The notes below the pieces were generated by a model, which saw only the letters and a list, made by a program, of their open reading frames with translations, was not told the origin of the DNA and did not search any database. The position numbers and the translations under genes are program-made. DNA of 64,000 bases from DASQZK01 sp963764345 (lineage in GTDB: Bacteria > Bacteroidota > Bacteroidia > Bacteroidales > GCA-2748055): assembly GCA_963764345.1 (NCBI GenBank), contig CAVXSF010000012.1, positions 1 to 64,000 of the forward strand, written 5' to 3'. Below, one piece after another: positions 27,107 to 35,709 of the stretch. Numbering within the stretch: the stretch's first letter is position 1; every line of letters begins with the position of its first letter.

Positions 27107-27140
27107 GAAAGCCATGTAATAATAACATGGCTTTCTCTTT
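27107..27140 (+). terminator. strong hairpin after the displaced tRNA half
   Basis: GAAAGCCATGT (27107-27117) pairs perfectly with ACATGGCTTTC (27125-27135) around AATAATA and is followed by TCTTTAAAA. Its position four bases after the tRNA remnant suggests it was the native terminator before integration. Confidence 0.7.
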
Positions 27141-27208
27141 AAAATTAAGTTCTATAAAAACACATCAGCTAAGGCTGTGCTTCCGATTTACAGGCGTACC
27201 TGCATCAT

Positions 27209-28189
27209 CTATCCCAGTTTATAGGCCTTATTTAATATTTCTATATCAATAATGGCATCTTTTATGTCGAAAGGCTGGGCAATCCCTTTTTCAATGTTCA
27301 TGACATAATCGTCGTAGGGAGTCAGCGCGTTTTTAACAACCGGCCATGATTTAACCTTATCTTCCTTAACTGCTTTAATGCTGCTGACACCATTTATTTC
27401 TGTGAAACTGATGTACCAGCCCTGGTTGGTAATGAGATGCTGTATGCCAATATGTTCCCGGTCATTTCCCGTCGGATCGTAAACGGGCAGATCGGCAGCC
27501 CAGGTAATAAACAGGTAGGCGACGCTTCCGTTCTCAAAATAAACCTGCATAAATTCCGTATCATTGCAATCCAGCTTCTGTGCATAATTCTCAGAGGAGA
27601 AAACCACATTTTTTACTTTCGACCCGATTAAATACCTCGATTTGTTCAGGTTATGGACCATTGCATCCATAAAGGGGCCACCATTTTTGTCTTTCATAGT
27701 TGCCCATTTGTTCCATGTGGGGTAGTGGTGAAACCAGTCTTCCTTATAAATTGCCAGTTGCCCGATTTCCCCTGAATCCAGGATTCGCTTAAGTGTGTCA
27801 GCAGAGGCATCGCCGGTACGTCCATAAAAAACAGAACAGTTCACCTTGTTCTGAACCATTTTGTAAAGGTTTTCTGCAGCCGCAAGATTTGGGGCGAGCG
27901 GTTTTGTAGTGATAATATGTTTTCCGCTTTCTACTGCCTTCCTGATGTATTCCTCTCTTGCAAAAGGGGGTGTAAACACCAATACAACTTTTATTGTTTC
28001 ATCACTAAAAATATCGTCGACCGATTGTACCTGTTTGGCAGATAATTGTTTTGCCCGTTTTTCACTCTTTGCGCTGTCGGTATCGTAGGTGTATTTAACA
28101 TTCAGGTGTTTTGAAGCATTCAGGGTATCAATTTCCCATCTTAAATAATCGCCGCAACCTATTAATGCTGCTTGATATACTGGTTCCAT
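27209..28189 (-). CDS. Gfo/Idh/MocA-family oxidoreductase
   Basis: A 326-residue NAD(P)-dependent sugar dehydrogenase-like protein. The N-terminal Rossmann motif is AALIGCGDYLRWEI. TTKPLAPNLAAAENL is the family EKP-type motif with Thr in place of Glu, and its Lys is the usual catalytic residue. The C-terminal alpha/beta half has a conserved-type DAMVHNLNKSRYL helix containing the likely His. There is no signal peptide, so it is cytoplasmic. It is last in a three-gene minus-strand set after the GH30 enzyme and an SDR epimerase, so it probably helps process a sugar released by GH30. The exact substrate is unknown. Confidence 0.85.
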   Translation of the reverse strand: MEPVYQAALIGCGDYLRWEIDTLNASKHLNVKYTYDTDSAKSEKRAKQLSAKQVQSVDDIFSDETIKVVLVFTPPFAREEYIRKAVESGKHIITTKPLAPNLAAAENLYKMVQNKVNCSVFYGRTGDASADTLKRILDSGEIGQLAIYKEDWFHHYPTWNKWATMKDKNGGPFMDAMVHNLNKSRYLIGSKVKNVVFSSENYAQKLDCNDTEFMQVYFENGSVAYLFITWAADLPVYDPTGNDREHIGIQHLITNQGWYISFTEINGVSSIKAVKEDKVKSWPVVKNALTPYDDYVMNIEKGIAQPFDIKDAIIDIEILNKAYKLG

Positions 28190-28276
28190 ATCTGTTTATT
28201 TTATTTATTGTTTAGATTATTTTTTGTATTCAGAAACATGTAAGTCTTCATTGTGCATGAAAAAAAGTACACATTA

Positions 28277-29287
28277 TTACTTTCCTACTTTATTGTAGCG
28301 CTCTAAAATAGCATCAATGGTTTCATTCCAGAATTCATTGATTTTCATACGGCTTTCATCAGCCTGGAACCATTCAATGGTCCGTTTTATTCCTTTTTTG
28401 AAGGGAATGGTAGCTTTAAATTCCGGTACGAAGGTTTTAATCTTTGAATTGTCGAATACGGCACTGATGGATTTATCACCCAGGAAATTACCCACCAGCC
28501 AGTCCTGACCTATTTCCTTCACCACTCCTGCTATAAAATCAGAAGAAACGTGTACAATATTAGGCTTGACTCCAACGGCAGCGCCAACGGCTTCATAGAT
28601 CTGATCCCATGTAAGAATCTCGTCTGAAGTGATATGAAAAGCATGACCAATGGCCTGCTGATGGCCAAGCAAGCCAACAAAACCTATGGCAAAGTCTTCT
28701 GAATGTGTGATAGTCCAGAGCGAAGTTCCGTCGCCCTGAACCACGACAGGTTTACCAGCCAGCATGCGTTTCACGATGGTATAATCGTCCCAGCTGCCCA
28801 GGGCAACCGGAATTACAGTGTCGTATGTTAGCGACGGACGAACAATGGTTATCGGAAAATCATTTTCCCGGTAAAGGGTGTTGAGCTTATCCTCGCAGGC
28901 AATTTTGTCCCTCGAATAGTCCCAGAAAGGATTCTTCAGTGGTGTAGACTCCGTTACGATTGGGTGAGAAAGAGGCTTTTGGTAGGCAGAGGCAGAACTG
29001 ATAAAAATATACTGGGAAGTAATGTCTTTAAACAGCCGATAGTCTCTTTCAATATCCTCAGCCTTAAAGGCAACAAAATTAGCTACGGCATCAAATTTCA
29101 GGCCTTTCAGTTTTTTTGCCACTTCGCCTGATTCATTTATATCAGCAGTGATGGTGATAACTCCTTCCGGAGCTTTTTTACCCGAATTACCCCTGTTTAA
29201 ATGATAGACCTCCATCCCCTGTCGCAGGGCTTCGCGTGTGCAGGCACCTGAAATATTTCCGGTACCTCCAATAAATAGTATTTTCAT
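28277..29287 (-). CDS. NAD-dependent epimerase/dehydratase (extended SDR)
   Basis: A 336-residue extended SDR. ILFIGGTGNISGACTREAL is the nucleotide-binding motif, in the GGTGNIS form seen in atypical or isoflavone-reductase-like epimerases. SSASAYQ provides the active Ser, and YSRDKIACE is the YxxxK pair. The C-terminal substrate domain (ITHSEDFAIGFVGLL, TSDEILTWDQIYEAVG) is typical of sugar epimerases. It lies between the Gfo/Idh/MocA gene (87-base gap) and the GH30 gene (21-base gap), all on the minus strand, which suggests one operon for uptake-independent sugar conversion. The substrate is not predictable. Confidence 0.87.
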   Translation of the reverse strand: MKILFIGGTGNISGACTREALRQGMEVYHLNRGNSGKKAPEGVITITADINESGEVAKKLKGLKFDAVANFVAFKAEDIERDYRLFKDITSQYIFISSASAYQKPLSHPIVTESTPLKNPFWDYSRDKIACEDKLNTLYRENDFPITIVRPSLTYDTVIPVALGSWDDYTIVKRMLAGKPVVVQGDGTSLWTITHSEDFAIGFVGLLGHQQAIGHAFHITSDEILTWDQIYEAVGAAVGVKPNIVHVSSDFIAGVVKEIGQDWLVGNFLGDKSISAVFDNSKIKTFVPEFKATIPFKKGIKRTIEWFQADESRMKINEFWNETIDAILERYNKVGK

Positions 29288-29308
29288 ATTAATAAGGTTA
29301 TAATTGAT

Positions 29309-32300
29309 TTATTCTTTTACAATTTTTAGTATCTGATGAAGTTTGTTTGAATTAATTTCTACGAAATATAAACCTGACGATAACTCCGACATATCTACAC
29401 TCATATTATTTCCCGTAAAGTTGATTTCATTGTTCCCGATCATCATTCCCATCGAATTATATATGAAAATTGAAGTATTGTCAGATGACCCGGGAAGCTG
29501 AATCATTAGTTTATCTTTCACCGGGTTGGGATAGTATTTTATTAGTGACGACAAATCTTCTATCCCGTCTTCCAAAGATACAACAACTGAAAATGAAATT
29601 TTAAGAGAATCAATCCCGCCATTCTCTGTTCCTCCATTATCTTTAACGGTGATTGTAATAACTGCCGTTCCTGCCTGGTCCGTAAGGGTCGAAAAGGTCA
29701 AAGTACCGGTAGCATCCGGAGAAGAATAGGTTATCAAGGGATCGGTAATAATTCCGGCTGGAGAAACAGTTGCAGCCAAAGACAATTCCTGGTCGTTTGC
29801 ATCGCCATCCGTAATCCCTGATAAATTAATTACCTGTTCGCCGTCACCAGATAGTAATTCAATATCAGTCAGCGGATCCATTGTTGGTGAATTATTCGCT
29901 CCTGTTTTGCCAATAAGTGTTGTAATACTGGAAGCTGGAAGCAGGATCATTCCTTCGTAAAACGGATCAGTCTCAACATATTTTTCAACCCGGCTGGTGC
30001 GGTATGCTTTATACGCATTTGGGATTAAATTACCCGTTAACCTGCATTTAACGGCAGCATTACCGGTATTTTGCAAAATAACCGCCAGGCTTGAATCACT
30101 GTCGTTTATAAAGACCGTTGCTTTGATCACGCTATTGTCTGATGTTGATGCTACATGATAGGCACCAGGCCTTATGGACTGGTACAAATTCTTGAGCGCA
30201 TAAAAGTGCCTGCTTGGAGTTCCACCATACACGACCCCCAGCTGGTCACCCACCGGATTATAGTCATTGCTGAATAAGGGTCCGCGGTTCCATGAAGCAA
30301 CATCCCATGAGCTGAGCCCATTGTTCAGCCCGGTTATAATCTCACTGATATTACCCATTACATTTGCCCAGTCGTTGCCTACAGCAGAACATTCAGTAGC
30401 CCACAATTCCTTCGGATAGCTTCCTTCCTGGCAATTTGCATACTGACCGGCCCAGGCTGCGGCATTGTTATCGGGATAATGCATCCCGATGATTTGCGTA
30501 TACTGATTGGCTGTAGCATTGAGTTGCACCTGGTCAATATACTCATTTACCGAATAGTGTGACTGGTTAAATACCTGTTCGGAATTAATCACCCTGGTAG
30601 CAAAGCCTTTTTGTGCAAGTTTTTCACCCAGCATTCCACACACTTCTGCCATATGAACCGGATCCAGGATCCCTGAAACATAGGGCTCACAAAAAGCGGG
30701 TTCATTCTGTGGGCAAATACCGGCCAATTCAACACCTGTTTCCTCCTTTATTATTTCCACAATCGCCACCATGAATTCAACATATTCGTCGTAATAAATG
30801 GGATCAACCTTATTGGTGGTCGATTCCCAGCCTGGAGCCTGAGGTTGTTGGTAGTTGGTACTTAAATTTTGCTTCATCCATGAAGGCGCAGTAAATACGG
30901 TAACAAAAAATTGATCTACACCGGCTTCGTGAACAAATTTTATATAGTCGAGATCTAAATGCGAATAATCGAGTTTTGATTTGTCAAGCGCATCGGGGTT
31001 CGAATTATCATTCAAAGGTTCTATTTCATCGCCATTCATTTGTAAGCGAACAATAGTACCACCGGCATCGCTGACAAACTGATCAATATAGTTTCTGTCC
31101 GGGCGGTAAGCCCCGAATCCGAAGAAGCGCTGGCTGCGCTCAGAAAGGTCTATATCGACGGTTGCAAGGTTGGTTGCCTGGTTATCAACGGCTTCAAGTA
31201 CAAAGCTCTTCGATACACTATCAGAGCCGGAAGCAGAGATCTCAATGGTTACCGTCACGGAACCTTTATTTTCTGAAGTGGTATAGTTTAATTCAGCTTC
31301 ACCAGAACTATTTATAGACGACAACGAGATACCCGAAAATACGGTTTGCGATTGGTCAAATGTTAGCGTAGCCACTGGTTCCGACAGGCTGTTTTCGCCG
31401 GCAGAAATCCCTCCGATCTTAAGATTGTATGATCCGGTATTGACAAACACAGATTGATCGGGGATGTCGTCAAGTGTAGCCGAAGGAGTCAGAACCGGCG
31501 CAATCGTCACCGCATCACCAATTCTTATGTTTCTGATATACAACTCCCCCGCGTAATCGGTAAAGGGCCAGCCAAAACTCGGATGATAATTGAACAGTAT
31601 CGTATCCAGACGTGAAATATTGATCAGCTCACCGCCACTGCCCAGCAATTCTCCAGCCTGCCTGTAATCCAAAAGTACTGTCGTCCATTGGTTGGCAGGG
31701 ACATCTTTCCGCTCGGCATGCGCCCCATCAACATTTCGCTCTCCAAAATTATCATAAAAATAGGCGTGTGTCTGAATGGCATTATCCACCGAGTAGACTT
31801 CGTAACTTATATAGGGATTTTTGGATAGATCCAGATCGGGAGTCCTGTACCAGAACCCGGTCCATGTTCCCTTGCTGATACAGTTGATGTGTAAACACTC
31901 TGAGCCGTCAAAAACGACATTTGAAATGGTTTGGGAAATCCCTTCACTTTCAATCTTATATTTTTGGGCAGCATAATCTGCATCAAAATTTGCGGGGTCT
32001 ATGATTAATCCGGTGAGGGGAGCTTCGATAACATCCACCGTTATTGTTTTAGTGCTTGTCTGGTTCCCGTTACCCGAACCGGTAGCTTCATCAGAAACAC
32101 TCACTTCAATTTGGGCAACCCCTGTAGCAATTGCATTGCAGACTATTTTTGGCTTCGAAGGATTCCCTTCGATATACGAAATCTGTACCGGATTCGAAAT
32201 TACTGCTGTATTTAAACTGTTTGCCGAGTAGTTTAAAATTTGTGAATTGTCGTCACCATCCGTCACATTATTCAGTGGGATTTCTATCGTCCCATTACTC

Positions 32301-33439
32301 AGAAACATTTCATTCAGCGACTGGATATCAAAATTTGGCGGATTGTTGAAATTATCGTAAACAACTACATCAAAAGAGTAGGTCGAAGAATTGTTGGCAG
32401 CACCGTCATCCTGTAGCTCAACATCAATGGTGGATGTCCCTGCCTGCAAAGTTGTAAATGTCAATTTAGCATAGGGTCCGCTGTGATCATAGCTGACTTC
32501 AGGATTAGAGATCACAAGCCCATCACTGTTGGTAACTGAGATGTTAATCGCTTGTTCAAGTGAAGAATTTGCATCGGAAATACCGGCTAGCATTACCTCA
32601 ATGTTTTGTCCGACAGGGGCATCAATATCATTGACAGCATTCATTACCGGAGGATTATTTCCTTCTACCGTTAAATTGAAATCCACAGGATAATCGTTGT
32701 ATCCGTTCGCTCCTGCAGCCGTTATCGTAACAATATCTGATCCGGTGGCATCGGGTTTACAATCAAAGGTCAGTGTTGCCATTTGATTTGAAATTGCAGA
32801 AAATGCCACGTTTTCAATTAGCGCGTCTCCACCTGATAAATTCAGTGAAGCAGTATTTATTATATCTGTGAGCTGTACTGTTACGGACGTTGTATTTGCA
32901 GCCACTGTCATGTCCATGACGCTTGCCAGACCGGCTATTTTAGACGCCTGATCTCCTATCCTCAGATCATCCATCCAAAAGGTGCCAATCCATGACAATG
33001 CATCTCCGTTTACTGCAAATATCAGTTCTTTAACTTTCGTGAGATCCACACTTCCGGGATCGGTAAATTCGAATAAATATTCTCCAAATTTATCTCCTGA
33101 ATAATGTACTCTTGAAGACCGTAATACATTGTTAACCGAATCGGTGAGATAAACATAAAACACGAAAGGCAAGCTGCCTCTGAGCTTAAGGCTTACGATT
33201 GGATTTGCGGAAATATCCAGGGTGGAGGGCAGTACATACTTAAACCCTGCCCAGGCTGCAAATTTATCGACATCTGATCTCAATGATCCATTTTCCAGAT
33301 GTAGGCTGTATTGTGTGTCATTCTTCCATCCTCCATCCAAGGGCATTGAAAAATCAAGTGCCAAGCCCGTTGATTGTGAATGCACATTTGCTGAGGCGGC
33401 AATAAGCGCAGCCGTTAAAAGTATAATCCTGAATTTCAT
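29309..33439 (-). CDS. secreted multidomain GH30-family glycoside hydrolase with T9SS sorting domain
   Basis: A 1,376-residue extracellular enzyme. A signal peptide (MKFRIILLTAALIAASANVHS) is followed by a carbohydrate-binding-like beta domain (to about 160), cadherin/Ig-like repeats (about 170-490) and a second binding-like domain (about 500-660). The GH30-type barrel runs from about 770 to 1170: RFFGFGAYR at its start, general acid/base Glu in ICPQNEPAF near residue 911 and nucleophile Glu in ELWATECSAVG near 1016. Another Ig-like module precedes a type IX sorting domain (YYPNPVKDKLMIQLP... SSGLYFVEI) at about 1300-1376. GH30 enzymes cleave beta-linked glycans such as glucuronoxylan or beta-1,6-glucan; the substrate is not decided here. 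A divergent AraC gene probably controls it. Confidence 0.88.
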   Translation of the reverse strand: MKFRIILLTAALIAASANVHSQSTGLALDFSMPLDGGWKNDTQYSLHLENGSLRSDVDKFAAWAGFKYVLPSTLDISANPIVSLKLRGSLPFVFYVYLTDSVNNVLRSSRVHYSGDKFGEYLFEFTDPGSVDLTKVKELIFAVNGDALSWIGTFWMDDLRIGDQASKIAGLASVMDMTVAANTTSVTVQLTDIINTASLNLSGGDALIENVAFSAISNQMATLTFDCKPDATGSDIVTITAAGANGYNDYPVDFNLTVEGNNPPVMNAVNDIDAPVGQNIEVMLAGISDANSSLEQAINISVTNSDGLVISNPEVSYDHSGPYAKLTFTTLQAGTSTIDVELQDDGAANNSSTYSFDVVVYDNFNNPPNFDIQSLNEMFLSNGTIEIPLNNVTDGDDNSQILNYSANSLNTAVISNPVQISYIEGNPSKPKIVCNAIATGVAQIEVSVSDEATGSGNGNQTSTKTITVDVIEAPLTGLIIDPANFDADYAAQKYKIESEGISQTISNVVFDGSECLHINCISKGTWTGFWYRTPDLDLSKNPYISYEVYSVDNAIQTHAYFYDNFGERNVDGAHAERKDVPANQWTTVLLDYRQAGELLGSGGELINISRLDTILFNYHPSFGWPFTDYAGELYIRNIRIGDAVTIAPVLTPSATLDDIPDQSVFVNTGSYNLKIGGISAGENSLSEPVATLTFDQSQTVFSGISLSSINSSGEAELNYTTSENKGSVTVTIEISASGSDSVSKSFVLEAVDNQATNLATVDIDLSERSQRFFGFGAYRPDRNYIDQFVSDAGGTIVRLQMNGDEIEPLNDNSNPDALDKSKLDYSHLDLDYIKFVHEAGVDQFFVTVFTAPSWMKQNLSTNYQQPQAPGWESTTNKVDPIYYDEYVEFMVAIVEIIKEETGVELAGICPQNEPAFCEPYVSGILDPVHMAEVCGMLGEKLAQKGFATRVINSEQVFNQSHYSVNEYIDQVQLNATANQYTQIIGMHYPDNNAAAWAGQYANCQEGSYPKELWATECSAVGNDWANVMGNISEIITGLNNGLSSWDVASWNRGPLFSNDYNPVGDQLGVVYGGTPSRHFYALKNLYQSIRPGAYHVASTSDNSVIKATVFINDSDSSLAVILQNTGNAAVKCRLTGNLIPNAYKAYRTSRVEKYVETDPFYEGMILLPASSITTLIGKTGANNSPTMDPLTDIELLSGDGEQVINLSGITDGDANDQELSLAATVSPAGIITDPLITYSSPDATGTLTFSTLTDQAGTAVITITVKDNGGTENGGIDSLKISFSVVVSLEDGIEDLSSLIKYYPNPVKDKLMIQLPGSSDNTSIFIYNSMGMMIGNNEINFTGNNMSVDMSELSSGLYFVEINSNKLHQILKIVKE

Positions 33440-33583
33440 AGTTGTTGATTTTAGTTAGTATCAGCTTCCCTCATACCCATCGCCTGGTAATTATAAAGCG
33501 CTGCCCATCCATAATAAAACTGCGGACAGTATCAGGAAAACCTAATCTTACAATAGTAGGTCCGGAAGTGAATAAAAACTAAC

Positions 33584-33621
33584 ACTATATTTGAATTATT
33601 GATACTATATTTCTATTATTG
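33584..33621 (+). promoter_or_regulatory. candidate AraC-type operator and -7 box
   Basis: Two direct copies of actatatttgaattattg (33584-33601 and 33604-33621) agree at 16 of 18 positions and are spaced 20 bases apart, about two helical turns. This is the usual layout of AraC half sites. TATATTTG at 33586-33593 within the first copy fits the -7 element for the AraC gene at 33652. The region separates the divergent GH30 and AraC genes. Confidence 0.5.
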
Positions 33622-33651
33622 TTAATTATATTGATATAAAGTATCTGTTAT

Positions 33652-34497
33652 ATGCTGTTTATTGAAAAGGTTCCTCTTAAGACAGATGAAATTATCTCGG
33701 TAGTCAGGAGTGAGAGTTTTGCATTGGATTATCCTTACCATATTCATCCCGAATTTGAATTAATAATTATTTTGAATGCGTCGGGGAAAAGGTTTGTCGG
33801 GAATCATATTGGTAATTTTGAAGGAACCGACATGGCCTTCCTGGCGCCTACACTGCCACATAAATGGAAATTTGAAAATACACGGGAAGACTCCTGTCTC
33901 CTGGTTCTCAAATTTAAGGAACTCCTGCTTACGAATGACATCTTTTATTCAGATGGATGTCAGCCCTTCAATAGCTTTCTGCAAAGTGCAAAGCAAGGCT
34001 TGCATTTTACAGACAAATCCGATATTCTGTATTGTAAGAATAAACTTGAAAAACTGGCGAAGCTCAAAGGAGTCGATTTGGTGATGGCGAGTTTACAATT
34101 AATTCATCACATCTATAAAATTCGCAATAAGCAAACGCTGTCCCTAAAAACGTATTCGATCAACATTCCAAATAATAAACTCAATAAGATCGATGATATC
34201 TATTCATATATTCTCGAGAATTTCAACAATTCCCTTTCAATTGAGAAAATTGCAGATGAATTTAATCTGTCGAAATCAGGATTTTGCAATTTCTTCAAGC
34301 GTCATACCGGCTCAAATTTCTCCGAATTCGTGAACGAATTGAGGATAAGCCATGCATGTAAAATGCTCATTGAAACCACGGAGTCAGTTTCGAGTATTTG
34401 CTTTAGTACCGGTTTTGGGAATATCTCCTACTTCAACAGGAAGTTTAAAGAGATCACAAGGCATTCTCCCCGCAGTTATCGCCTGATGCATGAATGA
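33652..34497 (+). CDS. AraC-family transcriptional regulator
   Basis: A 281-residue regulator. The N-terminal half is a cupin-like ligand pocket (YPYHIHPEFELIIIL, FLAPTLPHKWKFE). The C-terminal 100 residues contain two helix-turn-helix units: LSIEKIADEFNLSKSGFCNF and SVSSICFSTGFGNISYFNRK with FKEITRHSPRSYR, the AraC signature. It is divergent from the GH30-SDR-Gfo/Idh/MocA genes across a 212-base gap holding direct repeats, so it probably activates that locus in response to a sugar. Its last codons are shared with the first copy of an 81 bp tandem duplication (34486-34647), so the present C-terminus (RLMHE) may have been created by that event. Confidence 0.9.
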   Translation: MLFIEKVPLKTDEIISVVRSESFALDYPYHIHPEFELIIILNASGKRFVGNHIGNFEGTDMAFLAPTLPHKWKFENTREDSCLLVLKFKELLLTNDIFYSDGCQPFNSFLQSAKQGLHFTDKSDILYCKNKLEKLAKLKGVDLVMASLQLIHHIYKIRNKQTLSLKTYSINIPNNKLNKIDDIYSYILENFNNSLSIEKIADEFNLSKSGFCNFFKRHTGSNFSEFVNELRISHACKMLIETTESVSSICFSTGFGNISYFNRKFKEITRHSPRSYRLMHE

Positions 34498-34647
34498 GTT
34501 TTGCGTGAATATGCCGTATCAAAAAAAGTAACCCGGGATTCAAAAGCAGAAGGTATTAATTTGCTTATGCATGAATGAGTATTGCGTGAAAATGCCTTAT
34601 CAAAAAAAGTAACTGAGGATTCAAAAGCAGAATGTATCAATTTGATG
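34486..34647 (+). repeat. 81 bp tandem duplication
   Basis: atgcatgaatgagt(t/a)ttgcgt starts at 34486 and again at 34567. The following sequence (tatcaaaaaaagtaac, gattcaaaagcagaa) is repeated with about 90 percent identity. The first copy covers the AraC stop codon. Read on the minus strand, both copies encode the same aldo/keto reductase segment (SAFESxVTFFD). Confidence 0.85.
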
Positions 34648-34737
34648 GCATCGTCTTTATTGGTCGCTGGGCCGTACCCATAGCTTAATCCTATACAACC
34701 ATGCCCGGTTACCGAAACTTCCACCCCACTTTTTCAA
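34486..34737 (-). pseudogene. N-terminal remnant of an aldo/keto reductase
   Basis: On the minus strand the frame from about 34737 reads KSGVEVSVTGHGCIGLSYGY, then GPATNKDDAIKLIHSAFESS and VTFFDKA. This is the N-terminal signature of aldo/keto reductases (SGLEVSxLGLGCMGMSYGYGP...RGVTFFDTA). A stop lies two codons before KSG, and downstream the reading repeats LIPSAFESRVTFFDTA because of the 81 bp duplication, then runs into the AraC 3' end. The remaining 250 or so residues of such an enzyme are missing. It is a decayed fragment. Confidence 0.72.
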
Positions 34738-34857
34738 GGCGTCGGGGAGTACTTTCAGGTTTACAATGCCGGCGGGTAGCGGTACCACAACCCGCCCCGA
34801 TTTATCAGGGACATTGCCGGACGACCACAATACATTTAGCATTGGATAATATCATAG

Positions 34858-34992
34858 ATGAGCAACACAAACAAAATCATGATTCTCGTAGTCGACGACA
34901 GCCCCTCCTCTTTGAGATATTACATTTTTCATAAGCCAGAACCCTTGTATAATCTTTATTCCGGCGGAGTTACAGATGCCGGAATGCCATAA
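34858..34992 (+). pseudogene. possible remnant of a response-regulator receiver domain
   Basis: A 44-codon frame begins MSNTNKIMILVVDDSPSSLR, which has the beta-1 strand and acidic pair (VVDD) of receiver domains. It ends GGVTDAGMP before a stop, resembling the phosphorylation-site strand (xxTDxxMPGMDG). The intervening beta-2 part of a receiver is largely absent, suggesting an internal deletion and truncation. The fragment is short, so the assignment is tentative. It lies in the same gap as the aldo/keto reductase remnant. Confidence 0.4.
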
Positions 34993-35019
34993 TTATTTTA
35001 AAATTTTTTCAATAATCTG

Positions 35020-35065
35020 TTTGTATCTATAAAAAAAGTTTAATTTTGTGAGTGAACATTCACTC
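35020..35065 (+). promoter_or_regulatory. promoter and TetR operator of the NO-defence operon
   Basis: TTTG (35020-35023) and TAATTTTG (35041-35048) form a Bacteroidota promoter with a 17-base gap. GAGTGA-ACAT-TCACTC at 35050-35065 is a perfect 6 bp inverted repeat placed at the expected transcription start, nine bases before the TetR ATG. Binding there would block transcription, so it is the likely autoregulatory operator. Confidence 0.65.
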
Positions 35066-35073
35066 TTTTTTAT

Positions 35074-35664
35074 ATGAACGATAATTTAAGCAGACGGCAA
35101 AAAGAAATAATAAATGCAGCAATTAAGCTGATTGGTGAAGGAGGGATTCAAGCTCTTACAATAAAAAATCTTTCCGCGGAAATAGGAATTGCAGAGTCTG
35201 CATTATACAGGCATTTTAAAAGCAAAATTGATGTACTTAACGCTCTTCTCGACTTTCTTGGCTCTTATATCATTTCTCATTTCGAAAATGTGTACAAGTT
35301 AAATATCAGTTCATTTGAGAAAATAGAAAAAATGATATCCGGGCAATTGAAAATATTTGCAGAAAACCCTCCCTATGCAATTGTTATTTTATCAGATGGA
35401 TTATATAAAAATGAAGAATCTTTATACTCGAAGATATTTATTGTAATGGAAAGGGCAAAATCAACATTTATAAACATTATTGATGAAGGTAAAAATAGTG
35501 GTGAAATAAGGAAAGATGTGCCCAGTGAGCAGCTAGCCTTCGTAATATTGGGAAGTATACGGCTCACTGTAACTCAATGGAGTCTTTCAGGCTTCAGCTT
35601 TGATCTTAAGAAAAGAGGGAATATTTTAATTAAGACATTGGGAACTTTAATTCAGAGTTCTTAG
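35074..35664 (+). CDS. TetR-family regulator of the NO-reductase operon
   Basis: A 196-residue regulator. The helix-turn-helix reads IINAAIKLIGEGGIQALTIK, then NLSAEIGIAESALYRHFKSK, the TetR signature. The C-terminal domain is helical and of unknown ligand. It is first in a plus-strand set with a cupin protein (45-base gap), quinol NO reductase and hemerythrin, so it probably senses NO-related stress or an associated signal. A 16-base palindromic operator precedes it. The sequence is lower in GC than the housekeeping genes, like the rest of this operon. Confidence 0.9.
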   Translation: MNDNLSRRQKEIINAAIKLIGEGGIQALTIKNLSAEIGIAESALYRHFKSKIDVLNALLDFLGSYIISHFENVYKLNISSFEKIEKMISGQLKIFAENPPYAIVILSDGLYKNEESLYSKIFIVMERAKSTFINIIDEGKNSGEIRKDVPSEQLAFVILGSIRLTVTQWSLSGFSFDLKKRGNILIKTLGTLIQSS

Positions 35665-35709
35665 AATTCTTATATGCATAAGTAATTAAGTATAATTAAT
35701 ATAAACAAT

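Noticed and set aside
34657..34842. 61-codon minus-strand frame overlapping the reductase remnant
   Set aside because: It reads in another frame than the aldo/keto reductase signature and shows no family resemblance.
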